Assembly (NCBI GenBank): GCA_017305665.1
Contig: JAFKKH010000033.1
Span: forward strand, 1 to 61,591
Length of the DNA: 61,591 nucleotides
Reading direction: 5' to 3'
Source: Hyphomicrobiales bacterium
GTDB taxonomy: Bacteria > Pseudomonadota > Alphaproteobacteria > Rhizobiales > Xanthobacteraceae
Shown here: one piece after another, positions 34,015-42,986 of the stretch
Position numbering within the stretch: the first letter of the stretch is position 1
Layout: each line of letters starts with the position of its first letter
The notes under the pieces: generated by a model
What the model was told of the DNA's origin: nothing
The model's input: only the letters and a program-made list of their open reading frames with translations
Databases searched by the model: none
Program-made: the position numbers and the translations under genes

Positions 34015-34776
34015 ATGGATTTGGGACTCAAGGGAGCCAGAGTACTCGTCACCGGCAGCACCAGGGGAATCGGCAGGGCGATCGCTGAGACGTTCGCGAC
34101 TGAAGGCGCCAACGTCGGAGTTTGCGCGCGCAACCAGGCGGACGTGGACAAGACGGTGGCTGCCCTCAAGACGAAGGGCGTATCGGCCTTCGGCGGTCCG
34201 GTCGATGTCTCCGATGGTCCGGTCCTCAAGGCGTGGGTGAACGAGATGGCCTCAAAGCTCGGCGGGGTCGATGTCGTCGTCGCCAACGTGAGCGCGCTTT
34301 CAATCGGGCAGGATGACGAGAGCTGGCAGAAGGAGTTTTCCACAGACATGATGGGAACGGTGCGCCTGGTCGGCGCGGCCATGTCGTATCTCGAAAAAAG
34401 TTCGGCGGCTGCCATTGTAACGATTTCCAGTGTCTCCGGCCGGGAGGTCGACTTCGCGAGCGGCCCTTACGGTACGTTCAAGGCGGCGATCATCCATTAC
34501 ACCCAGGGCCTTGCGTACCAGCTCGCTGGCAAGGGAATCCGCGCCAACTCCGTGTCGCCCGGCAATACCTATTTTGAAGGTGGAGTCTGGAATACGATTA
34601 AGGACAGCAACCCCGAGCTCTACAAGACCGCGCTGGCCCTCAATCCAACCGGCCGCATGGGGACGCCACAGGAGATGGCAAACGCTGCGGTATTCCTCGC
34701 GAGCCGGGCGGCCAGCTTCATCACGGGAACGAATCTCGTCGTGGATGGCGCCTTGACGCGCGGCGTTCAGTTCTAG
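34015..34776 (+). CDS. SDR-family oxidoreductase
   Basis: A 253-residue short-chain dehydrogenase: TGSTRGIGRAIAETFATEG for NAD(P) binding, VVANVS where most relatives have NNAG, SSVSG, and the catalytic YGTFK. The C terminus ITGTNLVVDGALTRGVQF is family-typical. GGGAGG precedes the ATG. It lies 73 bases after the ATPase gene with a small hairpin (33954-33976) between them, and is followed by the second amidase. A role in modifying the amide-derived acid or alcohol is an inference from position. Confidence 0.9.
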   Translation: MDLGLKGARVLVTGSTRGIGRAIAETFATEGANVGVCARNQADVDKTVAALKTKGVSAFGGPVDVSDGPVLKAWVNEMASKLGGVDVVVANVSALSIGQDDESWQKEFSTDMMGTVRLVGAAMSYLEKSSAAAIVTISSVSGREVDFASGPYGTFKAAIIHYTQGLAYQLAGKGIRANSVSPGNTYFEGGVWNTIKDSNPELYKTALALNPTGRMGTPQEMANAAVFLASRAASFITGTNLVVDGALTRGVQF

Positions 34777-34832
34777 TCGCGCAAGCCCGCGACGTAGTCA
34801 ATCCGGACAAGAATGGGGGAGCAGACCTGACC

Positions 34833-36230
34833 ATGGATCAGTTGCACTACACATCAATCATCGAACTTTCGGAGCTATTCCGTCGCAAGGCGTTGTTGCC
34901 CTCGGAAGTTGCCGAAGCATCGCTGAAGCGGATCGATCAGCTCGACACGAAATTTCACGGTTATGCCGTCGTGCTGGCAGAGCGTGCCATGGCGCAGGCA
35001 AAGAAGGCCGACGGCGAGATCGCGAAGGGAATCCGGCGCGGCCCGTTGCACGGCATTCCGATCGGGCTGAAAGATCTTTGCTATACGACGTTCGCGCCGT
35101 CTGCAGGTGGTACTAAAATCCACGCGACATTCGTGCCGCCATTCAATGCGACCGTCGTGGACCGGCTCGAACTGGCGGGTGCGGTGACGCTCGGCAAGCT
35201 CAAGATGACTGAGGGCGCCTATACCAGCCACCATCCCGACGATCAGGCACCGCTCAATCCGTGGAATGCGGACTATTGGGTCGGGTCGTCATCCAGCGGC
35301 TCGGGCGTCGCGACCTCAGCGGGGCTTTGCTACGGCTCGATCGGCACCGATACCGGCGGTTCAATCAGGTTTCCGTCCGCGACCTGCGGTCTAACCGGCA
35401 TCAAGCCGACGTGGGGCCGGGTCAGCAGGTATGGCGTCTTCCCGTTGGCGGACTCGCTCGATCATGTCGGACCGATGTGTCGGAGCGCCGCGGATGCTGC
35501 GGCGATGCTCGGCGTGATCGCGGGCGCCGACCCGAACGATCTGACCGCCTTGCAAGCCCCCGTGCCGAACTATCTCACCGGGATTGGCAATGGTGTGCGG
35601 GGCCTGCGCATCGGCGTGGATCGCGCATATACCCAGGACGGCATCGATCCGCAGGTGGTGAAAGCCTTGCTGGAGGCTGAACGTGCGCTCGCGTCGCTTG
35701 GGGCGGACATCCGCGAAGTGCGCTTTCCCGCTTATGAGAAGCTGGTCAGTCAATGGATTCCGATGTGCTCGGTCGAGACGGCCGAAGCGCACCAGAAAAC
35801 GTATCCGTCGCGGAAGAACGAGTATGGACTGGACCTTGCACAACTGATCGACCAGGGCCATGGCCTTAGCGGTGTCGAGATCGCGGCCATCCACCACGAG
35901 CGGCTCAAGTTCAGCGGTAGCCTTGTCGCATTGTTTCGGGATATCGATCTGCTGCTGATCCCGACGATGCCGGTGCCGATTCCGACGCTGACGAAGATGG
36001 GCGAATACGGCGCCGATCCAAATGTTTTGCTGAGTATCTTGCGCTTCACGGCGGTGTTCGATTTCAGCGGCAGCCCCACGATCACGCTGCCGATGGGAAT
36101 GGCGTCCGATCAGATGCCGCTCAGCATGCAGCTGGTCGGGCCTCATCTATCGGAAGATGTTCTTGCGCGAGCTGGACACGCGTTCCAGTCGGTGACCGAC
36201 TGGCACACGCGGAGGCCTCCGATTGGGTGA
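34833..36230 (+). CDS. Amidase-signature family amidase, second copy
   Basis: A 465-residue AS-family amidase, collinear with the protein encoded at 26778. The triad residues are in IPIGLKDLCY, GSSSSGSGVA and GTDTGGSIRFP. The two copies share long identical blocks such as PTWGRVSRYG and GTDTGGSIRFPSA, yet differ enough to be an old duplication or separate acquisition with different amide preference. A 6-bp hairpin GTCGCG/CGCGAC (34776-34793) lies in the 56-base gap before it, and GGGGGAG precedes the ATG. It is the last gene of unit C. Confidence 0.92.
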   Translation: MDQLHYTSIIELSELFRRKALLPSEVAEASLKRIDQLDTKFHGYAVVLAERAMAQAKKADGEIAKGIRRGPLHGIPIGLKDLCYTTFAPSAGGTKIHATFVPPFNATVVDRLELAGAVTLGKLKMTEGAYTSHHPDDQAPLNPWNADYWVGSSSSGSGVATSAGLCYGSIGTDTGGSIRFPSATCGLTGIKPTWGRVSRYGVFPLADSLDHVGPMCRSAADAAAMLGVIAGADPNDLTALQAPVPNYLTGIGNGVRGLRIGVDRAYTQDGIDPQVVKALLEAERALASLGADIREVRFPAYEKLVSQWIPMCSVETAEAHQKTYPSRKNEYGLDLAQLIDQGHGLSGVEIAAIHHERLKFSGSLVALFRDIDLLLIPTMPVPIPTLTKMGEYGADPNVLLSILRFTAVFDFSGSPTITLPMGMASDQMPLSMQLVGPHLSEDVLARAGHAFQSVTDWHTRRPPIG

Positions 36231-37031
36231 ACCTGATGTCAAGTCGATCGCGGATGGTTGGATGTTTTGGTGGTTCGCGGCCCTCGCTGTTTCAGCTCGT
36301 GCGCTCGGTCCAGGTTTCGAGCAGCCCTGATTGACGAAGGCGCAAGTAAGCTGTTCGCCGATCGCGCCGGAGGCTAGGTGTGAGATTTCCTGTAGTTGGG
36401 ATCTTGCTGCGCACACGTACCCCTTATTAGTTTTCCCTGAATTGGGTCGGCAAATTCGCTGTTTCTTGATTCCGGTTCCCTGTTAAGTTCTAGGGAATCC
36501 ATCCAGAAACAACGCAATATCAATCGTTTATATCCTTAGTGACGCCTTGGTCTCATCAAATTTTGGCAAAGTCCTTGTTAAATTCCCTGTTAGCAGCGAA
36601 TTTTGCAGGAGACTTGGCGACGTAGCGCTGCGTCCCCAGCCATCCAGTCTGATATTTTCGGGAATCTCCGAACCATTGCCAAAAAGGCTCGCGAATGCCG
36701 GGCTCTGGGTACGGATCCGCTTTATCCAGACGTCAGTCAAATTTGCGTTGAAAGTCTCCGGCCTTCGTTAAAAACATTCCCATTCTGGTTACCGCAGTTC
36801 TGAGAACAGTTCGATCGACTGGTTGGGTCGGTCGACAGTCTTAGGAGCGCTCAGATATGCATTGAGCAGGTCCACTTTGGGCCCAGAGCGGACATTTTTG
36901 AAAAGAGTTCCAGTTCGTCCGGAAGAGGAAAGGCGTCAATGGGCGCCTTGCGACAATCTCGTTGCTGGTCCCACGCCGGACCTTGGTTGCGCAAATTCAC
37001 GATCAACTGAACGCGGGGTCGAATTCTCCCA
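36231..37031. repeat. Gene-free stretch with degenerate repeated motifs
   Basis: No credible gene. TTCCCTGTTA occurs at 36476-36485 and 36583-36592, with relatives at 36433 (TTCCCTGAA) and 36572 (TCCTTGTTA). On the other strand they read TAACAGGGAA. I recognise clusters of this AACAGGGAA motif from intergenic, element-associated sequences in rhizobia, but cannot name the element. A diverged copy of another dispersed element (GGTCCACTTTGGGCCCAGAG then CGGACAT) is at 36869-36895. The stretch separates the amide locus from the Bug/TPP cluster and looks like a junction of older insertions. Confidence 0.4.
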
Positions 37032-38642
37032 TCAATAATAGGGCATTTCGTCGGGAGAGAACTTGATGTCGATCAGCAAGGGGCCATCGGCTTCCACAAT
37101 GGCTTGAGGGACTCTCGACAGGTCGGTGTGATTTCGCACCGTTAGACCAGTACCTCCGAGCGCTTGTGCAACAGGTGCGAAATCGGGCCAGTTAAAAAGG
37201 CTCACGGCCGGATCCATCTGCCTGTCGCGGAGCTGCACGTGCTCCGCGCCGTAGCTTCCATCGTTGAAAATGACGACGATCATCTTAAGGCCGTATCTGA
37301 CTGCGGTATTGAACTCAATCAGTCCGCCCAGCATGAATCCGCCATCGCCCATCGCCACCACCACGGGTCTTTCGGGCTTCGCCATCGCGGCGCCGATGGC
37401 CTGTGACATCGAGAGGCCGATAGATCCAAAATTGCAGGTGAAGAGGAAATCGTCTGGGGCGGTGGCGTCCAGCAATTGCATGGCCTTGATCATATGCCGG
37501 CCACCATCGGTCACCAGAAGGCGGTTGGGTGGCAGAAGCTCGTTCAGACGATAGAGTGTGTCCACATAATCCAATGAACTGGATGCGCTTTCACCACCGG
37601 GCGGGAAGGTTGTCAGTTCATCGGCAGAAAGTTCATCTCGAAATCCAGACGGTTTTATCTCGGCTTCGTCGAGCCAGTGAATGATCGTGCCGACAACCTC
37701 GGGTGCCGTGCCGACCAACCCAATTTGTGGCGCATATGCCCTGCCGATGTCGCCCTGGCGTGAGACAACCTGGATGATGCGCTTGCCCTCCATGAACGTG
37801 CCCTTGGACGTCGTGTAGTGGTGAAGGCTTGCGCCGAAGGCGATGATGCAATCGCTCTTGAGAATGGCGTCGGTGGCGGCAGGCGAACTGAGCGTGCCAA
37901 AAATGCCCATATTGTATTTTTCGGAGCGGAACAAATCCTTGGCGCGTAATGTCGTCGCCAGCGGCGCATCTATCCGGGCCGCGAGGCGAAGAAGGGCGTC
38001 GCGAGATGCTTCGTCGCAAGCTCCACGACCGGCCAGAACAATTGGACGTTTTGCCGCCGCGATTGCACCGATTGCGTCCTCGATGGTGTCCTCACTTGGC
38101 CTGACCGACGGAGGGGAGAATGACAGGAGGATGTCTTGCGTTTCGTCTTTGACGTCGGACCGGAGAATGTCGGTTGGCATGTTGAATGCGATCGGACGCC
38201 GCTCCGCATAGGCACGGCGTACTGCACGCGCAAAGTCAGCAATTGCTGTTCGTGGGGAATGAAGTTGTTCAAAACCAGCGCCGGTAGCTACAATGAGATC
38301 CCGCTGCGAAATGTTCTGGTTGTTTTCTCGATCGGCAAAGGCTGTATCTCCACACAATAGAACGATCGGAGTTGAGGATTTGACGCCTTCGGCCATTCCG
38401 GTGAGCGTATTGGTCACGGCCGGGCCGTGGGTCACAGTCGCCAGCCCCACTCTTCCCGAAACGGTTGCGTAGCCGAGCGCCATCAGGACCGACCCGGCTT
38501 CGTTCGCGGCTGCGATGTACGAGCCACCGTATTCGCGAACAAAACTGTCGATGAGGAAAAGATTGGCGTCCCCTGCCAAACCAAATAGCGGGCCAAGTTT
38601 CGCTTCAAAGAGCGTGCGAGAGAGCAACTGGGAAACTTTCAA
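37032..38642 (-). CDS. Thiamine pyrophosphate-dependent enzyme (acetolactate synthase-like fold)
   Basis: A 536-residue TPP enzyme with the three usual domains. The Pyr domain has the catalytic glutamate in AANEAGSVLMALGYA, the middle domain is at about residues 190-320, and the PP domain has the metal/TPP motif MGDGGFMLGGLIEFNTAVRY ending in NDGSYGAE. It could decarboxylate a 2-oxo acid or join acyl units; the sequence does not separate acetolactate synthase, benzoylformate decarboxylase or sulfo-compound lyases, and no regulatory subunit gene is nearby. It lies 140 bases downstream of a Bug receptor gene on the same strand, suggesting a link to the imported acid. Confidence 0.85.
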   Translation of the reverse strand: MKVSQLLSRTLFEAKLGPLFGLAGDANLFLIDSFVREYGGSYIAAANEAGSVLMALGYATVSGRVGLATVTHGPAVTNTLTGMAEGVKSSTPIVLLCGDTAFADRENNQNISQRDLIVATGAGFEQLHSPRTAIADFARAVRRAYAERRPIAFNMPTDILRSDVKDETQDILLSFSPPSVRPSEDTIEDAIGAIAAAKRPIVLAGRGACDEASRDALLRLAARIDAPLATTLRAKDLFRSEKYNMGIFGTLSSPAATDAILKSDCIIAFGASLHHYTTSKGTFMEGKRIIQVVSRQGDIGRAYAPQIGLVGTAPEVVGTIIHWLDEAEIKPSGFRDELSADELTTFPPGGESASSSLDYVDTLYRLNELLPPNRLLVTDGGRHMIKAMQLLDATAPDDFLFTCNFGSIGLSMSQAIGAAMAKPERPVVVAMGDGGFMLGGLIEFNTAVRYGLKMIVVIFNDGSYGAEHVQLRDRQMDPAVSLFNWPDFAPVAQALGGTGLTVRNHTDLSRVPQAIVEADGPLLIDIKFSPDEMPYY

Positions 38643-38782
38643 GCCAATTTCTCCAATTTATGGACTGTCGAGACAGTCGGTGCGCCGGCGATGCCTCCAA
38701 TGCTAATCCACCGATTCAGAGTGTCGTTGGATTTGCGCCGTTTGGAGCGGATTAATGTTGGTCGAGGCGAACTCCGCGCCAG

Positions 38783-39796
38783 TCAGCGCGGCGCCACGGC
38801 ATCGAGACTGCTACCCCACTCCTGTTCGGTTTTGCGTGTTTCCTGAACGATCTCGGCGCCCGGCTTGAAACTGATGAGCATGGCGTTCTTCGTCTGGATG
38901 AGATCGATGAAGTCCTTATCATCGGTCGCTTTCTTCAGGGCATCAGACAGCCTTTTCACCAGCGCGGGCTTCATTCCGGGGGGCCCCCATATCACGTAGT
39001 TGTTGATCGGGAGTTCGAATCCGAAATCGAGGTCTTTGTAGATCGGGATGTCGGCCTGGAGCGGGTAGCGCTTCTCCCATGAGATCGCGATGCCTCGGAT
39101 CAGGCCGCCGCGGATCGGCTGGAAAGCCGCACCGGAATCCATCTGGATATCGATTTCTCCTCCAAGCAAGGCGTTGCGTCCCGGAGCAGCGCCGGGATAT
39201 GGGACGTAGATTCCCTTGAGGTCGAACTTCTTCATGATTCGTTCGAACGCCAGCTGCATGAAGCCGCCGGCTGAAGGCGAACCTGCCTTGATAGGCTTTC
39301 CTGACTTATGCGAGGCCGAGACAACATCGCCCCAGGTCTTGTAGAGACTTTTCCCGCTCACGGTCATGACGTTGAAAGGACTCTCGGCCACCTGCGCCAC
39401 GGCGGTTAGTTCTTCCCACGGTTTGTAGTCGAATATCTTGGAGTGATAGAATCCGACCCACCCCGGCGCAGACATGATTGTCAACGTCGTGCCGTCAGGT
39501 GCAGCGTTCCTGACGATATCGGTGCCGATCTTGGTTGATCCCCCTGGCCGGTTGTCGACGAGGACGCGGACCCCGAGCTCCTTCTGCAGTGGTCGCTGCA
39601 GCGCTCTTGCCGTCAGATCGATGGCTCCGCCACCGGGCGTGTAGGACACGATGAGGTGCACCGGCCCCTTGATCTGCACGTCGTCGTTGGCTTTGGCCAT
39701 GGGGACAGTTGCGCAGCCTAGAAAAGCGGCAATCACACTCACCTGACGCCATCGGGCGGTCGAACCGCGATCAGTGGATGGATTCGGCGTGGACAT
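38783..39796 (-). CDS. Bug/TctC-family solute receptor, copy 1
   Basis: A 337-residue periplasmic receptor of tripartite tricarboxylate-type transporters. The N-terminal signal is preceded by an unusually long polar leader (MSTPNPSTDRGSTARWRQ). The family pattern HLIVSYTPGGGAIDLTARAL and VDNRPGGSTKIG follows, with the later SPSAGGFMQLAFERI. Bug proteins bind organic acids through two beta-strand loops. The ATG at 39794-39796 follows GGGGGAG. It is the most divergent of the four receptors here and is cotranscribed with the TPP enzyme. No TctAB genes are adjacent; the only pair is at 55899-57901. Confidence 0.9.
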   Translation of the reverse strand: MSTPNPSTDRGSTARWRQVSVIAAFLGCATVPMAKANDDVQIKGPVHLIVSYTPGGGAIDLTARALQRPLQKELGVRVLVDNRPGGSTKIGTDIVRNAAPDGTTLTIMSAPGWVGFYHSKIFDYKPWEELTAVAQVAESPFNVMTVSGKSLYKTWGDVVSASHKSGKPIKAGSPSAGGFMQLAFERIMKKFDLKGIYVPYPGAAPGRNALLGGEIDIQMDSGAAFQPIRGGLIRGIAISWEKRYPLQADIPIYKDLDFGFELPINNYVIWGPPGMKPALVKRLSDALKKATDDKDFIDLIQTKNAMLISFKPGAEIVQETRKTEQEWGSSLDAVAPR

Positions 39797-40133
39797 CTCT
39801 GGTCTCCCCCTGATTATTTTTTGTCGCAAGCAAATTTTGACGTAACAAATACCATCCGTCAATTAAATCAACTATAGGTATGAATATATACTATAAAGTA
39901 TAATTAGATATGATGTGAGAGTGTTCGGGCTCGAAATCTCAAGGCCGGACCAGAGATCTTTTAGGTCGGAGAAGCAGCTAACTATCTAAAATACCGAGAT
40001 TTTATCGAGATGCGCGCGGCTAAATTTTGCGCGAAAAACCAGGAGCAGCGGCGGATCGGAAAAACGGTTGCAAGCCTCGTACATCCGATATATTCCAAAT
40101 AATAATATATAATTCCAAATAAGGAGACCGGGG
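39797..40133 (+). promoter_or_regulatory. A+T-rich divergent promoter region with 20-bp-spaced direct repeats
   Basis: This 337-base gap between the divergent Bug gene and AhpD-like gene is markedly A+T-rich. ATTCCAAATAA occurs twice (40092-40102 and 40112-40122), start to start exactly 20 bases, about two helical turns, and the second copy touches the AAGGAG ribosome site of the AhpD-like gene. An inverted repeat ATACT-N4-AGTAT lies near 39885-39900. These suit regulator binding; the IclR gene at 41681 is the nearest candidate. Confidence 0.5.
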
Positions 40134-40484
40134 ATGCTTGGTTGGAGAGCCTATCGAAAGGACGTGAAGGCGCGGGTTGGTGATCTCGCGGCCGCAGCGC
40201 CGGACGCCCTAAAAGGATATTTCGCGCTAAGCACCTCTGGTGAGAAGGCCAAGCATCTCGATGCCAAGACGCGGGAGTTGATTTCAATCGCAGTCGCTGT
40301 CACGACCCGGTGTGATGGCTGTATCGCGAGCCATATCGAGGCTGCGATTCAGTATGGTGCGACCGAGGAGGAGCTTTCAGAGGCCCTCGGCGTCGCGATT
40401 GCCATGAATGCTGGTGCGGCACTTGTGTATTCGGCCAGAGCGATGGATTGCTTCAAGGAGATGTCGGCTCCGCCATCGTCGTAA
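40134..40484 (+). CDS. Carboxymuconolactone decarboxylase/AhpD-like small protein
   Basis: A 116-residue single-domain AhpD-fold protein. The redox motif ELISIAVAVTTRCDGCIASH fits E-x11-C-x2-C-x3-H, the alkylhydroperoxidase proton relay. The helical C-terminal half ends with AMNAGAALVYSARAMDCF. AAGGAG precedes the ATG. It may remove peroxide made by the flavin monooxygenase encoded next, or act as a decarboxylase; the CxxC favours the first. It is followed by the LLM monooxygenase after 97 bases. Confidence 0.85.
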   Translation: MLGWRAYRKDVKARVGDLAAAAPDALKGYFALSTSGEKAKHLDAKTRELISIAVAVTTRCDGCIASHIEAAIQYGATEEELSEALGVAIAMNAGAALVYSARAMDCFKEMSAPPSS

Positions 40485-40581
40485 TCGGCACTTTGCGCCT
40501 GCTCCCTCTAAGAGGGTAGCGCATGATTGCACCTCAACGATCAAAGAGACAACGACACGAAGCCATCAAAGGGAGATCAAA

Positions 40582-41676
40582 ATGAATCGTCCGGTTGAGG
40601 ATCTGGAATTTATCGGCTTTATCCGGCACCGCAACGAGTCGGAATCAATCCCAGCAGCTAAGGAAGTTCTGAACACGGATTTCATCCGCGATCTTGCCAA
40701 GGCTCATGAGGATGCCGGCTTTGATCGGACGCTGGTCGGGTATTATGCAGATGGACCGGATACGTTTCTGATCGCGTTGCATGCAGCCAGTGTGACGTCC
40801 CGCTTGGGAATGCTGATTGCGCATCGCCCCGGTTTTGTGTCGCCGCCGGTCGCCGCGCGCAAATTTGCAACTTTCGATCAGCTCACAAAAGGCAGAGTGG
40901 CTATCCATACCATTTCGGGCGGGTCGGACGTCGATCAGATGCGCGACGGAGACTATCTAAACAAAGCCGAGAGGTATGCCCGAACGGATGAATATCTGAC
41001 CGCGCTAAGGGCGATCTGGACAGCCAATCAGCCGGTGTCTCATAGCGGAAAATACTACAAGTTTGAAGGCGCGCGCGAGAATATCGCGACATTCCAAAAG
41101 CCACGAATTCCGATCTACTTCGGTGGAGCGTCGAAGGAGGCCCTCGACGTGGCGAGTCGTCAAGCTGACGTCTACATGCTGATGGGCGAGACGAAAGCCG
41201 AGGTGCTGGATTTCACGGGGCGGATCCGTGCGATGGCCAAGTCCCACGGTCGCGATCTTCGCTTCAGCCTCTCGTTCCGGCCGATCATCGAGGATACCGA
41301 AGAGCTTGCCTGGAAAAAGGCTGAGCACATCCTCAACACGATTGTCGAACTTCAAAAGAAGCAGGGACTACCTTATCGCGCGCACCCTGGAGAGGGGTAT
41401 GATCGCCTCCGGAAGCTCGCCGAGCAAGGCGCTCGACTGGATGATCGTCTCTGGACCGCGATTGCTGCGGCCACCGGAGCGAAAGGCAACTCGACATGTC
41501 TCGTCGGCACGCCAGAACAGGTCGCGGAGACGCTAGCAGAATATTGGGATATAGGTGTCTCCACCTTCCTTGTGCGTGGCTTTGATCCTCTTCAGGACGT
41601 CCGCGACTATGGGAAATCGCTCTTGCCGTATACGCGGCAAGCTATCGAACTGAAGACCCGGAAACGGGCGAGCTAG
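40582..41676 (+). CDS. LLM-class flavin-dependent monooxygenase (SsuD-like)
   Basis: A 364-residue TIM-barrel enzyme of the bacterial luciferase family, alkanesulfonate-monooxygenase branch. Visible features: DAGFDRTLVGYYADGPDTFL, HRPGFVSPPVAARKFATFDQ, then GRVAIHTISGGSDVDQMRDG and the FMN phosphate region IPIYFGGASKEALDVAS. Such enzymes use FMNH2 from a separate reductase to cleave C-S bonds or oxygenate substrates. The ATG at 40582 follows AAGGGAGA. The only flavin reductase gene in the window, at 50385, is the likely partner. The gene ends four bases before the convergent IclR gene. Confidence 0.88.
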   Translation: MNRPVEDLEFIGFIRHRNESESIPAAKEVLNTDFIRDLAKAHEDAGFDRTLVGYYADGPDTFLIALHAASVTSRLGMLIAHRPGFVSPPVAARKFATFDQLTKGRVAIHTISGGSDVDQMRDGDYLNKAERYARTDEYLTALRAIWTANQPVSHSGKYYKFEGARENIATFQKPRIPIYFGGASKEALDVASRQADVYMLMGETKAEVLDFTGRIRAMAKSHGRDLRFSLSFRPIIEDTEELAWKKAEHILNTIVELQKKQGLPYRAHPGEGYDRLRKLAEQGARLDDRLWTAIAAATGAKGNSTCLVGTPEQVAETLAEYWDIGVSTFLVRGFDPLQDVRDYGKSLLPYTRQAIELKTRKRAS

Positions 41677-41680
41677 AAAT

Positions 41681-42517
41681 CTAGTTCGGCTCGTTCAATC
41701 TGCCAGCAATTGCCGAAACCTGTCCGCGGCGCGATAGGGGTTTCGGCAACGCCGTTGTGCCGGTGGCACGGCAGGGCGTATAGCCCAGAGAAGAGGATAT
41801 CCCCCTCGCAGCCTCAAGAACGAGCGGAACGTACTTGGATTCCGGTTTTTTCCTGGACTCCAACTCTGGCCACGCGATCGAGACCGCAACGTACGCGCGC
41901 CCACGGGCATCATAGATCGGCGCTGCCACACTCCAAATCGGTGCTGTCGATTCCCCGCGATTGACGGAATAGCCGCATTCGCAGATTTGCGTCAGCTCTT
42001 TCTTGAGGCCAGAACGACTCGTGATTGTCTGTTTAGAGAACCTTTTGAGCGGATAGCTTAGTCGATCGATCAGTCCGGTGGCATCGTGCGCCAGAAGGAC
42101 CTTGCCAAGGGACGTCGAGTGGATGGGAATCCGGCCGCCGATCTTCGATATGGCGCCATATGGCTTCACAGCATCAATCTTGTCGATATAAACGGCCTCC
42201 ATGCCGTCTAGAGTTGCGAGGAGAACGGTATGACCGGTTTGGCGTGACAGCAGTTCCATCGCGGGGCGAGCGGCCGTGCGGAAATCATTGCGTTCGATGA
42301 CGTGATTTCCAAGCTGCCACAGCTTCAGAGACAGCTTGTAGGCTCCGCGTTGACTTCCCGGACTCACGTAACCCGCGTGAACGAAGGTTTGAAGAACACG
42401 ATGCGCATTACTTTTCTGCAGCCCCGTGATGTCCGTGATTTCGGCTAGGGTCAGTTCGCCGCCGGCCTCTGCAAGAAATTCAAGGACCTGGAGTCCCTTG
42501 AGTAAGGTCTTGTCCAT
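41681..42517 (-). CDS. IclR-family transcriptional regulator
   Basis: A 278-residue IclR regulator. The DNA-binding domain occupies residues 1-70 (MDKTLLKGLQVLEFLAEAGG, then LQKSNAHRVLQTFVHAGYV) and the ligand domain follows with VYIDKIDAVKPYGAISKIG and GYSVNRGESTAPIWSVAAPI. The ATG at 42515-42517 fits the usual short N terminus. It is placed between the LLM monooxygenase and the Bug cluster, so it probably controls one or both, sensing the imported acid or a product. Confidence 0.9.
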   Translation of the reverse strand: MDKTLLKGLQVLEFLAEAGGELTLAEITDITGLQKSNAHRVLQTFVHAGYVSPGSQRGAYKLSLKLWQLGNHVIERNDFRTAARPAMELLSRQTGHTVLLATLDGMEAVYIDKIDAVKPYGAISKIGGRIPIHSTSLGKVLLAHDATGLIDRLSYPLKRFSKQTITSRSGLKKELTQICECGYSVNRGESTAPIWSVAAPIYDARGRAYVAVSIAWPELESRKKPESKYVPLVLEAARGISSSLGYTPCRATGTTALPKPLSRRGQVSAIAGRLNEPN

Positions 42518-42986
42518 CTAAATTCCTTGCTCGTCGCAATGGGCATCCACCTCTACTCAACGTCGTTTTCAGGTGCAAGCCGCCTTGGGGCCACGGCGCT
42601 ACTTTGTCGTCTTTCACTTGTCAATCAAGGTGACGACCATATAACCCAGCGTGCGGTCTTGTCGTTCGCCCGCATGGAACGGTCGAGAAGCCAGCTCTAA
42701 ACCCAGATATTGGGAGTGGTGACGAGAAGCCGGAGACGAACTCTTTCCGCTGACCCGTTCGGGCGTCGAAGATGTCGCGTTTCATCTTGCCGGTAGTGGC
42801 ACCACAAAGGTGAATGCTGATGGAAGATTTGAAGTCACGCATTCAATCGTATGCCGCTGCTTCGGTCAACGAAGCCAACCGGGCCTGAAGATTTTAGGAT
42901 TGCAGCGTATAATTGTCTTTAAAAAAAAATGGCGCATTCCTGCGCCATTCGAAATTGCTCGTCCGGTGATTGTGGCCGTATATCGC
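42518..42986. other. Gene-free stretch upstream of the IclR gene
   Basis: I see no credible coding region in these 469 bases. The right end holds the terminator of the Bug operon (42921-42949). The left end must hold the promoter of the leftward IclR gene, but no clear box could be fixed. Confidence 0.5.
42921..42949 (-). terminator. Rho-independent terminator of the Bug receptor operon
   Basis: Read on the minus strand: ATGGCGCA, loop GGAA, TGCGCCAT, then nine T residues. An 8-bp perfect stem with a tetraloop and a long T-run, 38 bases after the stop of the Bug gene at 42987. It ends the leftward transcript that carries three receptor genes. Confidence 0.92.

Noticed and set aside
34776-34793. 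Hairpin GTCGCG-CAAGCC-CGCGAC before the second amidase as a second ANTAR site
   Set aside because: The six-base loop has G at position 4 but C, not A, at position 1, and no terminator follows.
41670-41695. CTAG-AAAT-CTAG near the convergent LLM/IclR ends as a terminator
   Set aside because: Four-base arms and no T-run; too short to support.
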